A stretch of 34,998 nucleotides of DNA from DATFMP01 sp035266845 (GCA_035266845.1 DATFMP010000047.1:1-34998); one strand, 5' to 3'; positions 1 to 9,274 are shown, numbered from the stretch's first letter. Notes: generated by a model from the letters alone, not told the origin. Numbers and translations: made by a program.

Positions 1-330
1 GATCAGCAGCCCGGCCGAGAGCATCAGCGAGCCGGGTGTCGTGCTGTGGGCCATCAGGTACAGCCCCAGCGCGTAGACGATGCCGCCCCCGGCGATCACG
101 CGGCCGGTGCCGTAGCGGTCCGCTACGGCGCCCGTGAACGGCGCCGAGAGACCCCACACGATGTTCTGCACGGCGATGGCCAGCGCGAAGACCTCCCGGC
201 CCCAGCCGAAGCTGTCCGTCATCGGCCTCAGGTACAGGCCGAAGGTGTTGCGCGTGCCGATGCACAGCGCCGATATCATCGTGCCCGCCACCAGCACGAC
301 CAGTGGCGTGCGCCACGAAGCCTTGGTCAT
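1..330 (-). CDS. MFS transporter, N-terminal part (cut by window edge)
   Basis: The reverse complement from the ATG at 330 reads without a stop to base 1, giving 110 residues that begin MTKASWRTPLVVLVAG. Three to four hydrophobic segments are visible (about residues 8-24, 45-62, 78-95 and 100 onward). Between the second and third lies a loop with the motif GAVADRYGTGRV, which matches the MFS motif A pattern (G-x-x-A-D-R-x-G-x-R). The early GTRNTFGLYLRPM segment resembles the monocarboxylate/oxalate-formate type of MFS proteins, but the substrate cannot be told from this fragment. It lies downstream of selA on the same strand, with 232 noncoding bases between and its own candidate promoter at 399-427, so it is probably transcribed separately. 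Confidence 0.85.
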   Translation of the reverse strand, partial: MTKASWRTPLVVLVAGTMISALCIGTRNTFGLYLRPMTDSFGWGREVFALAIAVQNIVWGLSAPFTGAVADRYGTGRVIAGGGIVYALGLYLMAHSTTPGSLMLSAGLLI

Positions 331-398
331 CGATTGTCCGCAACGATTCAGGGAGCGCCCTCCGCGGCGCAGCGAGCCGGCCGGCCCGGAGTTTCGCC

Positions 399-427
399 AA
401 TATACCGGCCCCCCGCCGGCAGGTAAA
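399..427 (-). promoter_or_regulatory. Candidate sigma70-type promoter for the MFS gene
   Basis: On the minus strand TTTACC (422-427) is followed after 17 bases by TATATT (399-404), about 70 bases upstream of the MFS start. Both hexamers are close to consensus in otherwise GC-rich DNA. The assignment is inference from position and sequence only. Nothing else was recognised between 331 and 562. Confidence 0.45.
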
Positions 428-562
428 CCCCGTGCGGGCGGTTGCGCCAGGGTCAGGTCGGCAGCCGTGGTGGGTTTGCGCCCCTCCCCACAATGGAAGG
501 CGTGGGTCACCCCGAGCACAGCGAGGGGCCTGCTGTTTGGGCCGGTGCGGCGGGGGCGCCGG

Positions 563-1969
563 TCAGGCCGGGCAGAGCGCCGTGATGGCCGCGGCCACGT
601 CCGGCAAGTCGTGGGGGAACAACGTGCGGAAGTCCAGCAGCACGCGACCATCCTGCAGGCGCGCCACGATGGGCGGCTCGTGGGCGCGCAGGGCGGCGGA
701 CAGCGCCTCGCCGTCCGTGCCGGGACGGTGCAGGGCCAGGCACAGCGTGGGGATGCGCACCTCGGGCACGGCGCCTCCGCCGGCCAGGGACTGGTCCGCC
801 ACCAGTTCCCAGGCCAAGCCGCGTCCCTCCACCGGCTTCAGGGCGGCCAGCAGGCTTTGCGCCAGGGGCTCCATCTCGGCCGGGGTGCGCTCCAGCAGAT
901 CGATCACCGTGTTGTGGCTGCGCAGGCGGTCGATTTCCAGGTAGGCCAGCAGGGACTGCTCCAGCAGCGCCGCGCGCACGCGGTCCACGCGCAGGGCGCG
1001 GTAGAGCGGGTGCTTGCGCATGCGGGCCAGGGGCTCGGCCCGGCCCACCACGATGCCCGCCTGCACGGAGCCCAGCAGCTTGTCGCCGCTGAGGGTCACC
1101 ACGTCCGCCCCCGCGGCCACCTCCTGCGCCACGGTGGGCAGGTGGTGCAGGGCGGGCTGGTTGAAGCGATAGAAGTTGCCGCTGCCCAGGTCGTGCCACA
1201 CGGCCAGCCCGCGCTCGTGCGCAACGCCGGCCAGCTCGGCCACGCTGGCCTCCTCCGTGAAGCCGCTCAGGGTGAAGTTGGAACGGTGCACCTTCAGCAG
1301 CGCGGCCGTGTCCGGCGTGATGGCCTCGGCATAGTCCGCGATGCGCGTGCGGTTGGTGGTGCCCACCTCCACCAGCCGTGCCCCGGAGGCGCGCATGATG
1401 TCCGGCACGCGGAAGCTGCCGCCGATCTCCACCAGCTCCCCGCGCGAGACGATCACCTCGCGGCCCGCCGCCAGGGCGCTCAGCAGCAGCAGCACGGCCG
1501 AGGCATTGTTGTTCACCACCAGCCCGGCCTCCGCGCCGGCGAGCTGCGCCAGCAACTCCGGCACGCGGCCGCCCCGGCTGCCGCGCCGGCCCGTCTCCAG
1601 GTTGTACTCCAGGTTGATGTACCCGTGCAGCAGGGGCGCCGCGGCCTCGGTTAGCGCGGCGGGCAACACGGCGCGTCCCAGGTTCGTGTGCACCACCACG
1701 CCCGTGGCGTTGATGACCCGCCGGAGCTGGTGGGGCGCCGGACGGGACACGGACTGCTCGATGGCTCGCAGCACCTCCTCGCGCGGCGGCGCGGGCCGCC
1801 CGGCTTCCGCCAGCAGCGTCGCCCGGTAGCGCTCCAGCACGGCGGTGACCTGCCCCCGCACCGGCTTGCCGCTGGGCAGACCCCGCGCGGCGAGGTGCTT
1901 GTCCGCCTCGCTCACCGAGGGCAGCGCCCGCAGGCGGGCTTGGGCGTCCTTGGCGGGGCTGGCGTTCAT
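563..1969 (-). CDS. selA: L-seryl-tRNA(Sec) selenium transferase (selenocysteine synthase)
   Basis: This cytoplasmic PLP enzyme converts seryl-tRNA(Sec) to selenocysteinyl-tRNA(Sec) using selenophosphate. The product is 468 residues, a normal SelA length. Visible family features are an N-terminal tRNA-binding region, then RVINATGVVVHTNLGRA (residues 84-100), NLEYNLETGRRGSRGGR (119-135), NNNASAVLL, and the PLP-lysine motif SGDKLLG with K297. The residues after it read SVQAGI where the E. coli enzyme has GPQAGI. It is the last gene of the tol-his cluster, 72 bases after hisH, and no selB follows it within the window. Its presence shows that the genome probably decodes UGA as selenocysteine, which matters for the interrupted moeB-like gene at 11698-12882. 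The ATG at 1969 has no strong ribosome binding site. Confidence 0.95.
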   Translation of the reverse strand: MNASPAKDAQARLRALPSVSEADKHLAARGLPSGKPVRGQVTAVLERYRATLLAEAGRPAPPREEVLRAIEQSVSRPAPHQLRRVINATGVVVHTNLGRAVLPAALTEAAAPLLHGYINLEYNLETGRRGSRGGRVPELLAQLAGAEAGLVVNNNASAVLLLLSALAAGREVIVSRGELVEIGGSFRVPDIMRASGARLVEVGTTNRTRIADYAEAITPDTAALLKVHRSNFTLSGFTEEASVAELAGVAHERGLAVWHDLGSGNFYRFNQPALHHLPTVAQEVAAGADVVTLSGDKLLGSVQAGIVVGRAEPLARMRKHPLYRALRVDRVRAALLEQSLLAYLEIDRLRSHNTVIDLLERTPAEMEPLAQSLLAALKPVEGRGLAWELVADQSLAGGGAVPEVRIPTLCLALHRPGTDGEALSAALRAHEPPIVARLQDGRVLLDFRTLFPHDLPDVAAAITALCPA

Positions 1970-2041
1970 GGGCAGGGATCAGAAAGGGCCGCGGGGCGTG
2001 GCATCAATCCCCAACCGGCGGCCGGGCAGCGGAAGGGCAGG

Positions 2042-2653
2042 CTATGCCGGGCTGAGGGCGGCGAAGTTCTTCAGCAGGCGCAGGCCGGCGTTCTGGCTCT
2101 TCTCCGGGTGAAACTGCACGCCCCACACGTTGCCGTGGCGCACGACGGAGGAGAACGTGTCGCCGTATTCGGTCAGGCCCAGCGTGTCGGCCGGGTCGGT
2201 GACGGCGGCGTAGTACGAGTGCACGAAGTAGAAGTAGCTGTGGTCGGGGATGCCCTCGGTCAGCGGGTCTTCGCGCTGCCAGGCCACCTGGTTCCAGCCG
2301 ATCTGCGGCACCTTCAGTCCCGGGCTGCGGAAGCGCACGATGCGCCCGCGCAACAACCCCAGGCCCTCGTGGATGCCGTCCTCCTCCGATTCCTCGAAGA
2401 GCAGTTGCAGGCCCACGCACACGCCCAGGAAGGGCACGCCGGCGGCCACCTGCTCGCGCACGACGGATTCCATGCCCGCCTCGCGCAAGCGGTCCATGGC
2501 GGGCTTGAAGGCGCCCACGCCGGGCAGGATGATGTGATCCGCGCCGTCCAGCTCGTGCGCCTCCCGCACGATGCGGTTGGGCAGGCCCTGGTAGTCCAGC
2601 GCGTTCTTCAGGTTGTGCAGGTTGCCGACGTTGTAGTCGATGATGGCGATCAT
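2042..2653 (-). CDS. hisH: Imidazole glycerol phosphate synthase, glutaminase subunit HisH
   Basis: HisH releases ammonia from glutamine for HisF in histidine biosynthesis. The 203-residue product is of standard length. It starts MIAIIDYNVGNL and shows the class I amidotransferase triad: C79 in FLGVCVGLQLLF, H182 and E184 in FHPEKS. PQIGWNQV is also conserved. The reading frame is open further upstream, but the ATG at 2653 is chosen because it gives the canonical N-terminus and sits 5 bases after the hisB stop. The partner hisF, and hisA, do not follow: the next gene is selA. They must be elsewhere in the genome if the pathway is complete. Confidence 0.95.
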   Translation of the reverse strand: MIAIIDYNVGNLHNLKNALDYQGLPNRIVREAHELDGADHIILPGVGAFKPAMDRLREAGMESVVREQVAAGVPFLGVCVGLQLLFEESEEDGIHEGLGLLRGRIVRFRSPGLKVPQIGWNQVAWQREDPLTEGIPDHSYFYFVHSYYAAVTDPADTLGLTEYGDTFSSVVRHGNVWGVQFHPEKSQNAGLRLLKNFAALSPA

Positions 2654-2658
2654 GGCGC

Positions 2659-3246
2659 CTACAGCACCCCCTTGGTGGAGCTGACGCCGGCCCGGCGCGG
2701 CTCCAGGGTCACCGCATCGGCCAGCGCGCGGCCGAAGGACTTGAACAGCGCCTCGCACTTGTGATGCTCGTTTTCACCGTACAGCAGCGCCATGTGGAGG
2801 GTCAAACGCGCCGCCACGGCCACGGACTTGAAGAAGTGCGCGATCATCTGCGTTTCCAGGGTGCCCAGGCGCTCCCGCGCAAAGCTGCCCTGGAAGTGGA
2901 ACTCCGGGCGGCCGGAGAAGTCCAGCACCGTGCGCGCCAGGGTCTCGTCCATGGGCACGAAGCTGTGCCCGTAGCGGCGGATGCCGCTGCGCTCGCCCAG
3001 GGCCTGGTCCAGCCCGCGGCCCAGCGCGATGGCGACGTCTTCCACGGTGTGGTGGCTGTCCACGTGCAGGTCGCCCTCGCAGCGCAGCTCCAGGTCCAGC
3101 AGGCCGTGGAAGGCGAGCTGCTCCAGCATGTGGTCGAAGTAGCCGATGCCCGTCTCGATGCGGGCCTGCCCCGTCCCATCCAGGTCAATGGACAGGGTGG
3201 TGCGGGTCTCGCGGGTGGCGTATTCGATGTCGGCGCGGCGCGGCAC
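2659..3246 (-). CDS. hisB: Imidazoleglycerol-phosphate dehydratase HisB
   Basis: HisB dehydrates imidazole glycerol phosphate to imidazole acetol phosphate. The 195-residue product is the monofunctional form, without the phosphatase domain of the E. coli protein. Metal-binding histidine and glutamate motifs are visible: FDHMLEQLAFHG, VDSHHTVEDVAIALG and ENEHHKCEALFKSF. The start is a GTG at 3246, preceded by AAGGGAGA at good spacing. The longer open frame upstream overlaps hisD and has no homology. The gene lies 17 bases after hisD and 5 bases before hisH, so co-translation is likely. Confidence 0.95.
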   Translation of the reverse strand: MPRRADIEYATRETRTTLSIDLDGTGQARIETGIGYFDHMLEQLAFHGLLDLELRCEGDLHVDSHHTVEDVAIALGRGLDQALGERSGIRRYGHSFVPMDETLARTVLDFSGRPEFHFQGSFARERLGTLETQMIAHFFKSVAVAARLTLHMALLYGENEHHKCEALFKSFGRALADAVTLEPRRAGVSSTKGVL

Positions 3247-3263
3247 GGGGTCTCCCTTTCGTT

Positions 3264-4604
3264 TCAGCGCCGGGCGGCCGGCTTGGGCGTTGGAATCGGT
3301 TGGGCCCCCGCGGGGGCCTCGGCGGGCATCTCGCCGCGCACGCGCACGGCCTCCGCGTGGGCCGGCAGCTCCTCGCGCTCGGCGAAGCGGCGGATGGCCT
3401 CGGCCTCGCGTTCCAGGCGCTGGGCCGAGTAGCGGATCACCGAGGAGCGCTTGATGAAGTCCTGCACCCCCAGCGGCGATGAGAAGCGCGCCCGGCCGCC
3501 GGTGGGAATGGTGTGGTTGGGCCCGGCGAAGTAGTCGCCCACGGGCTCCGGCGTGTGCGGACCCAGGAAGATTGCCCCCGCGTTGCGCACGCGCGCCAGC
3601 AGGTCGAAGGGATCGGCCGTGAGCAGCTCCAGGTGCTCCGGGGCGATGGCGTTCACCAGTTCCAGCCCCGCCTCCAGGTGCGGCACGATGACGATGCCTG
3701 AGCCGCCCGCGAAGGACGCGGCGATGATCTCCGTGCGCGGCAGCTCCGGGATCAGCCCTTCCAGGCGCTCGGCTACGGCGCGGGCCTGAGCCGGGTCGGT
3801 GGTGATCAGCAGTGCGCGGGCGTCCGGGTCGTGCTCCGCCTGGGAGAGCAGGTCGCGCACCAGGTAATCCGTGGGCACGGGTTGATCGCACAGGATCAGG
3901 ATCTCGCTGGGCCCGGCGATGGAATCGATGCCCACATCGCCCATCACCTGCCGCTTGGCCTCCGCCACGTAGGCGTTGCCCGGGCCGGTGATCTTGTCCA
4001 CGGCGGGGATGGACGCCGTGCCGTGGGCCAGCGCGGCGACGGCCTGGGCCCCGCCCACGGCATAGACCTCGTCCAGGTCCAGCAGGGCGCAGCAGGCCAG
4101 GATGTCCTTGTGCGGCAGGCCGTCCGGACCCGGCGGCGAGACCACCGCGATGCGCGGCACGCCCGCGATCTGCGCCGGGATGGCGTTCATCAGCAGCGAC
4201 GAGGGATACACCGCGCGGCCGCCTGGGATGTACACGCCGGCTCGGTCCACCGGGGTCACCTTCCAGCCCAGCACGGTGCCGTCATCGAAGAACTCGAAGC
4301 GGCTCTCCTCCCGCTGGCGGCGGTGGAAGCGCTCGATATTGTCGATGGCCTGGATCCACACGTCCTTCACGGCCGGGTCCACATAGGCCACGGCCTGCTC
4401 GATGGCGGTGTGGGGCACGCGGAAGTCCTCCACGCGCACGCCGTCGAAGCGCTCGGTGTACTCGCGCACGGCCGCATCGCCCTCCGCCGCCACGCGCGCG
4501 ATGATCTCGCGCACCGAGGCCTCCACCTGGGCGGAGCGTTGCTCCAGGCCCCCCAGGTGCTCCCGGTAAGCCTGCGGAGAATCGAAGATGCGTACCTTGA
4601 CCAT
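3264..4604 (-). CDS. hisD: Histidinol dehydrogenase
   Basis: HisD oxidises L-histidinol to L-histidine in two NAD-dependent steps using a zinc ion. The 446-residue product has the expected length. Conserved stretches are GVYIPGGRAVYPSS, ITGPGNAYVAEAKR, AGPSEILILCD, LLSQAEHDPDA (zinc site), NAIAPEHLEL (catalytic Glu-His) and PNHTIPTGGRARFSSPLGV. The ATG at 4604 gives the family-like N-terminus MVKVRIFDS. An alternative GTG at 4631 overlaps the cpoB stop as GTGA and would add nine residues by translational coupling, so the start is not certain. The C-terminus has a short Pro/Ala-rich tail. A metabolic gene directly after the Tol cluster is unusual. Confidence 0.95.
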   Translation of the reverse strand: MVKVRIFDSPQAYREHLGGLEQRSAQVEASVREIIARVAAEGDAAVREYTERFDGVRVEDFRVPHTAIEQAVAYVDPAVKDVWIQAIDNIERFHRRQREESRFEFFDDGTVLGWKVTPVDRAGVYIPGGRAVYPSSLLMNAIPAQIAGVPRIAVVSPPGPDGLPHKDILACCALLDLDEVYAVGGAQAVAALAHGTASIPAVDKITGPGNAYVAEAKRQVMGDVGIDSIAGPSEILILCDQPVPTDYLVRDLLSQAEHDPDARALLITTDPAQARAVAERLEGLIPELPRTEIIAASFAGGSGIVIVPHLEAGLELVNAIAPEHLELLTADPFDLLARVRNAGAIFLGPHTPEPVGDYFAGPNHTIPTGGRARFSSPLGVQDFIKRSSVIRYSAQRLEREAEAIRRFAEREELPAHAEAVRVRGEMPAEAPAGAQPIPTPKPAARR

Positions 4605-4627
4605 GCCGTCCGCTGAACCTTTGGGCC

Positions 4628-5575
4628 TCACTGCTTGCCTTGCTGCGCCGGCTGGCCCTGTTTGCCGGCGGAGCGGGGGAACAGCCGGTTGATGAAGGCC
4701 ACCCGCCGCGTGGCGTCCGCGGCGTAGGGGGTCTTGTCGTTGATGAGCTGCGCGTAGAATTGCCGCGCCAGCTTGAAGTCGCCCGTCTCCTCCAGCGACC
4801 GCGCCGCCAGCCAGCGTGCCTGGGCTGCGAACTCGCTCTTGGGCGACTTGTCCAGCAGCTCATAGAGCGGGATCAACGCGTGGTCGTAGCGGCGCATCAG
4901 GAAGAACGCCTGGCCCTGGCGGAACAGCGCCTCGGGGCCCCGCGGGTCCTTGGGGTAGGTCTTGCGCCACGCCGCGAAGGCATCCGCGGCCACGTCGAAC
5001 TCGCCGTTGAGCAGGTGGTAATACGCCCCACGGAACGCCTTGTCCGCCTCGGTCTTGTCCGGCAGGCCGGCGATGGGCGACTTGAGCAGCTTCTCCAACT
5101 CGCCCACCTGAATGCGCATCTTGTCCAGGTCGTTGTCCGTGTCCAGCTTGTAGCGCTCCATCTTGGCCAACTGTTCCTTCACCTGGTGGGTCAGCTTGCG
5201 CTGATCGGACAGGCTGCGGTCCAGGTTGTCCGTGAGCGCCTTCTGCTCGTTGGCCATGCGCGCGGTGCGGTCATCCACCAGGTCCATGCGGCCCTTCATC
5301 GCCCGCACGTCCGTGCTGAGCTGCTGCATCAGGACCTGCTGCGCCTTCAGCGTCTTGCCCACGTCGCCTTCGATGGCGGACAGGCGTTGGTTCTGCACCC
5401 GGTTGGTGTCCTCCACCTTCGCCAGGTCGGAGCTCTTGGCGCAGGCGCTCAGCACCAGCGCCACACACAGCGTCAGCAGGGCACCGGACACGAGCGCCCG
5501 CCTACCCCTGGGCAGCATGCCAGGGGGGCTGGAGCGCCGCGGGCGCGGCAAACCGGTCAGGATGGACGGGCACAT
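4628..5575 (-). CDS. cpoB: Tol-Pal system coiled-coil/TPR lipoprotein CpoB (YbgF)
   Basis: CpoB links the Tol machine to peptidoglycan synthesis in the periplasm of model bacteria. Here the 315-residue product has a signal segment (about residues 28-44) ending in the lipobox LSAC, with C45 as the lipidated residue. E. coli CpoB is not lipidated, but lipoprotein versions occur in other groups. Residues about 50-165 are heptad-rich and probably coiled coil (DRSLSDQRKLTHQVKEQL). The C-terminal 130 residues contain tetratricopeptide repeats (AYYHLLNGEFDVAADAF, ALFRQGQAFFLMRRYDHAL, ARWLAARSLEETGDFKLA). It follows tolB by 24 bases. The first ATG (5575) gives a long basic N-region; a start at 5518 would still leave a good lipoprotein signal. 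Confidence 0.88.
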   Translation of the reverse strand: MCPSILTGLPRPRRSSPPGMLPRGRRALVSGALLTLCVALVLSACAKSSDLAKVEDTNRVQNQRLSAIEGDVGKTLKAQQVLMQQLSTDVRAMKGRMDLVDDRTARMANEQKALTDNLDRSLSDQRKLTHQVKEQLAKMERYKLDTDNDLDKMRIQVGELEKLLKSPIAGLPDKTEADKAFRGAYYHLLNGEFDVAADAFAAWRKTYPKDPRGPEALFRQGQAFFLMRRYDHALIPLYELLDKSPKSEFAAQARWLAARSLEETGDFKLARQFYAQLINDKTPYAADATRRVAFINRLFPRSAGKQGQPAQQGKQ

Positions 5576-5599
5576 GGAAAATTTCCCAAAGAAATCAGT

Positions 5600-7006
5600 C
5601 TATCGGACGAGGTGACGCGTTGTCCAGGTGGGGCTGTTCTCCTCGAACTGACGCGGCGTGGAGGTGAGCCGGCGCAGATTGGAGCCGTCGGCGGAAACCA
5701 CGTAGAGCTTGTATTCCCCCGAGCGGTTCGAGGCGAAGACGATCTGGCGGCCGTCCGGCGACCATTCGGCCTGCTCGGACGTGTAGTTGCCGTAGGTCAC
5801 CTGCCGCACGTTCTCGCCGTACTGATCCATGATGTGAATCTGGTCGATCCCGTTGACCCGCTTGGTGAAGAGGATGAACCGGCCGTCCGGGCTCCACTTG
5901 GGGTCCGCGTTGTAGAGGCCGTCGAAGGTAAGCCGGATGTCCTCCCGCGTGTCCAGGTCCATCACGTAGATCTGCGGCGAACCCGAGCGGTCGGAAACGA
6001 ACAGCAGCTGCTTGCCGTCCGGCGACCAGTTGGCCTGCGTCTCGATGCCCAGCCGCGAGGTGATCTGCGTGTGCGTGTGGTTCTTGAGATCGAACAGGAA
6101 CAGGTCCGCGTTCTGGTTCACGCTCATCGTCACGATGACCTTCGACCCATCGGGGGAGAAGGCCCCGCCGGAGTTCAGGCTGCCCGGCGGCGTCAGGTAG
6201 AAGCTGGCGATGGCCTTGGGGTCCTTCGGCTCCAGGTTCTCGTAGAAGACGTGGCTGCCGCGGTTCCCCAGCACCGTGTACACCATGCCCGTGCCTTCCT
6301 TGTTGAAGCGGGGCAGGATGTTGATGTTGCGGTCATGCGAGAGCAGGCGCAGGCGCGTGCCCTGCGTGGTCGTGGCCACCACCACCTTGGCGTAGCCCGG
6401 CTGCTTGAGCACGAAGCCGAGTGTGCTGCCCAGCAGCCCTGGCTGCCCGGTCACGCGCTGGGTCAGCCGGTTGACCATGGCCATGATCGCATCCTCGTCC
6501 ACCGTCCCGTCCAGCGGTAGCGCATCCTGGTACAGCTGCAGGCGCTCCGGCCCGGAATCGTACAGCCGCAGCACGCCCTTGCCCTGCTCCTCGGTCAGCG
6601 CCAGGCGCATGTCCACGCGGCTCGGGGTGCCGTTGATGCGGCAATAGCGGGTTCCGCCCCCGGACAGGTTGAACACGCCGCTCCAGCACAGGTTCTTCTC
6701 CAGCAGCGGATCGATGGCTCGGAAGTCCGGAGAGGCGGCCAGCTTGGGGTCTACCTCCAGGCTCAGGATCAGCTTGGAGAAGCCGAGTCCCTCGATGACG
6801 ATGTCCTGCGCCGGATTGGCGGCATCGGGCGGGGCTACGCTGGCCTGCGCCTCGGTCTCCGCGGCGGCGGGCGCGCCCAGTGCGGCGACCCCGAACGCGA
6901 GCGCGGCCAGGAGGCACAGCCCGGTGCGGGCCAGCAGGGCGGCGCCGGAGAGACGGCGCTGCGGGTGACGCATCCTGCGATCGTGAGGCATAAGGGCTTC
7001 AGGCAT
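5600..7006 (-). CDS. tolB: Tol-Pal system periplasmic protein TolB
   Basis: TolB is the periplasmic partner of Pal and TolA in outer-membrane constriction. The 468-residue product has a signal peptide (hydrophobic core LLARTGLCLLAALAFGVAALG, cleavage near APAAAE), an N-terminal alpha/beta domain, and a C-terminal propeller with repeated PD40-type motifs such as FSPDGSKVIVT, WSPDGKQLLFVSDRSG, WSPDGRFILF and WSPDGRQIVFASNRSG. Start candidates are 7006, 6991 and 6973. The ATG at 7006 is taken because it lies 8 bases after the tolA stop, but none has a clear ribosome binding site. The open frame extends far upstream over tolA in another frame and is not coding there. Confidence 0.93.
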   Translation of the reverse strand: MPEALMPHDRRMRHPQRRLSGAALLARTGLCLLAALAFGVAALGAPAAAETEAQASVAPPDAANPAQDIVIEGLGFSKLILSLEVDPKLAASPDFRAIDPLLEKNLCWSGVFNLSGGGTRYCRINGTPSRVDMRLALTEEQGKGVLRLYDSGPERLQLYQDALPLDGTVDEDAIMAMVNRLTQRVTGQPGLLGSTLGFVLKQPGYAKVVVATTTQGTRLRLLSHDRNINILPRFNKEGTGMVYTVLGNRGSHVFYENLEPKDPKAIASFYLTPPGSLNSGGAFSPDGSKVIVTMSVNQNADLFLFDLKNHTHTQITSRLGIETQANWSPDGKQLLFVSDRSGSPQIYVMDLDTREDIRLTFDGLYNADPKWSPDGRFILFTKRVNGIDQIHIMDQYGENVRQVTYGNYTSEQAEWSPDGRQIVFASNRSGEYKLYVVSADGSNLRRLTSTPRQFEENSPTWTTRHLVR

Positions 7007-7014
7007 CCGAGCCG

Positions 7015-7940
7015 TCAGGGTGAGCAAGTGAAGTACAGCGTGAGCGAATTGCGTTCCGCCGCGATGCCTCGCGGGATGGGTGGAATCTCGGCCTTGTGGA
7101 ACGCCGCCAGGCACACCAGCCGGTCGAAGCGCTCGTTGCCGCTGGACTCCAGGATTTCCGCGCTGCGCACCGTCCCGTCCCGGTTCAGCTCCACCCGCAC
7201 GCGCGTGCGCAGGGAAGCGTCGAACGCACCCGGGAAGGTGTAATGCTCCTTCACGGCCTCGCGCACGCGATTGGAGTACATGCGCAAGGAAAGCACGTTC
7301 CGTTCCGCGCCGGGCACGGGCGTCGGCCGTTGGGCGCCCGGCGGGGCTGTTTGTACCTCCAACTGCAGCGATCGCACCTTGCTGCCCAGTTGCTGCAGGG
7401 CCGTGGGGCGGCTCGCGTCGTCGGCCGGCAGGCTCGGCGGCGGAGGCGCCAGTACCTGCGCCCCGGGGCTCTGCGCGCTCGGCGGGCGCCCAGGTGCCGC
7501 GGTGGGCGGGGCCTGGGGCGGCAGGCCCGGCAGGGCAGGCAGCGCGCCGCTGGGCGGCTGGGCGGCCGGTGCCGCGGGCGTGGCGCTTGGCGCGGGGGGC
7601 GTCATGGAGGGCGCGGCCGAGGGCGGCAGGCCGGCCTGCGGGGTCGCAGCGGTCTGAGGCAGTTGCTCCACGTCCGGCACGTCTTCCTGCGCCGGCTGGG
7701 GCAGAGGGGGCGCGTCCGGGCTCAGCGAAGGACTCTCCAGCTTGAGCGCGCTGATGGCGTCCGTTGAGAGCGTGAGAGCGTGGGCTTCCGGGCGAGCGGG
7801 GGCCTCCATGATCCGCACGGTGTAGATTTGCACCGGCTCCGCGGGCCCGCCTCCGGGCAGGGTGAAGAACAGGGCCAGCAGAAACACATGGAGGATCAGG
7901 GAAACCAGCAAAGCGCGTTGGATAAACCAAGCTTCGCGCG

Positions 7941-7944
<4 letters not shown>
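7015..7944 (-). CDS. tolA: TolA/TonB-type energy-transducing protein
   Basis: In the Tol system TolA spans the periplasm and couples the TolQR proton motor to TolB/Pal. The 309-residue product has one N-terminal membrane segment (about residues 9-29), a long Pro/Ala-rich linker (about 70-195), and a C-terminal TonB/TolA-like domain (about 215-309; NRVREAVKEHYTFPGAF, RVRVELNRDGTVRSAEIL). Two cysteines in the last domain (LVCLAAF and YFTCSP) could form a disulfide like that of TolA domain III. The linker is proline-rich, more like TonB than the Ala/Lys helical domain of E. coli TolA; the name therefore rests partly on position. The start is TTG at 7944, overlapping the tolR stop as TTGA, with GGGAGG just upstream. 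Confidence 0.85.
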
Positions 7945-8381
<437 letters not shown>

Positions 8382-9047
8382 CTAGAGCAGCCGTTCCAGG
8401 CGGTTGGTGACGTCCAGCGCGAAGTTCTTCATCTGCGTGTTCAGCTCGCGCAACCGATTCCGGTACACATTGTACGCGATCAGGGCGGGAATGGCCGCCA
8501 TCAGCCCTCCGGCCGTTGCCACCAGCGATTCGGAGATGCCCGGGGCCACCACGGCCAGGCTGGTCACGCCCGTGGTGCCGATGCCGGCGAAGGCATCGAT
8601 GATCCCCAGCACGGTGCCGAACAGCCCGATGTAGGGCGCGGAACTTGACACGATCGCCAGCACGGGCAGCCAGCTTTCCAGCCGCAGGTTCTGCTGGTTG
8701 TACGTGCGCTCCAGAGAGCGGCCGAGGTTGGTCATGAGCCGCTCGCGGGCCGCGCCGGCGGTGCCCCCGCCCTGCTCCAGTTGCGTGCGGAAGCTGCTGA
8801 TCTCCCGGTAGCTCACCTCGAACATGCGCGCCAGGGGCGAGGCCCCGAACTTCTGCGCCATGCTGTACAGGTTGTTGAGCGGCTGATCGCGCGTGTAGAC
8901 GCTGTAGAAGTGGCGGTTCTCCGCCGCCGTGCCCCGCAACTGCACCCACTTGGCGATGATGACCGTCCAGGAGAGCACGCTCATCACCAGCAGGATGAAC
9001 AGGATGATCAGGGCCAGAATATTACCGGTGAAGATCAGCGACCACAC
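8382..9047 (-). CDS. tolQ: Tol-Pal system protein TolQ (ExbB/MotA family)
   Basis: TolQ is the multi-subunit stator-like part of the TolQR motor. The 221-residue product has three membrane helices (about residues 5-30, 128-150 and 162-190). The second and third contain the family signatures PYIGLFGTVLGIIDAFAGIG and APGISESLVATAGGLMAAIPALIAYN. The start is a GTG at 9047, preceded by GAGAGG at 6 bases. It is the first gene of the cluster after the pal terminator, so it probably has its own promoter within 9054-9163, though no convincing hexamers were found there. Confidence 0.95.
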   Translation of the reverse strand: MWSLIFTGNILALIILFILLVMSVLSWTVIIAKWVQLRGTAAENRHFYSVYTRDQPLNNLYSMAQKFGASPLARMFEVSYREISSFRTQLEQGGGTAGAARERLMTNLGRSLERTYNQQNLRLESWLPVLAIVSSSAPYIGLFGTVLGIIDAFAGIGTTGVTSLAVVAPGISESLVATAGGLMAAIPALIAYNVYRNRLRELNTQMKNFALDVTNRLERLL

Positions 9048-9163
9048 ACCATCCTCTCGAGCTAATTGGGCATCCCTGCCTGTCGCGGGCCCCTACCTCC
9101 ACGCACACCAGGACACGGAAAACGCACCTGGCGGGCCTTGCCGCTGGAACGGGAACGGGGGCG

Positions 9164-9216
9164 TATAAAACAACGGCGGAAGCCGGGCCCCCCGCGGGGG
9201 AGACCCGGTTTCCGCC
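9164..9216 (-). terminator. Intrinsic terminator downstream of pal
   Basis: On the minus strand a long GC-rich hairpin begins GGCGGAAACCGGG and closes with CCCGGCTTCCGCC (9175-9216). It is followed by GTTGTTTTATA (9164-9173). It stands 59 bases after the pal stop and about 120 bases before tolQ, so pal is probably a separate transcript from tolQRAB-cpoB. Confidence 0.8.
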
Positions 9217-9274
9217 TTGACGTTGCGTGCGTCGCCGGCACCCACGGGGGCGGCAGCGACGAGGGCTGGCCGCG

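Noticed and set aside
134..1654. Long plus-strand open frame opposite selA
   Set aside because: It is a GC-skewed antisense shadow of selA, rich in Gln, His and Arg, and without any family pattern.
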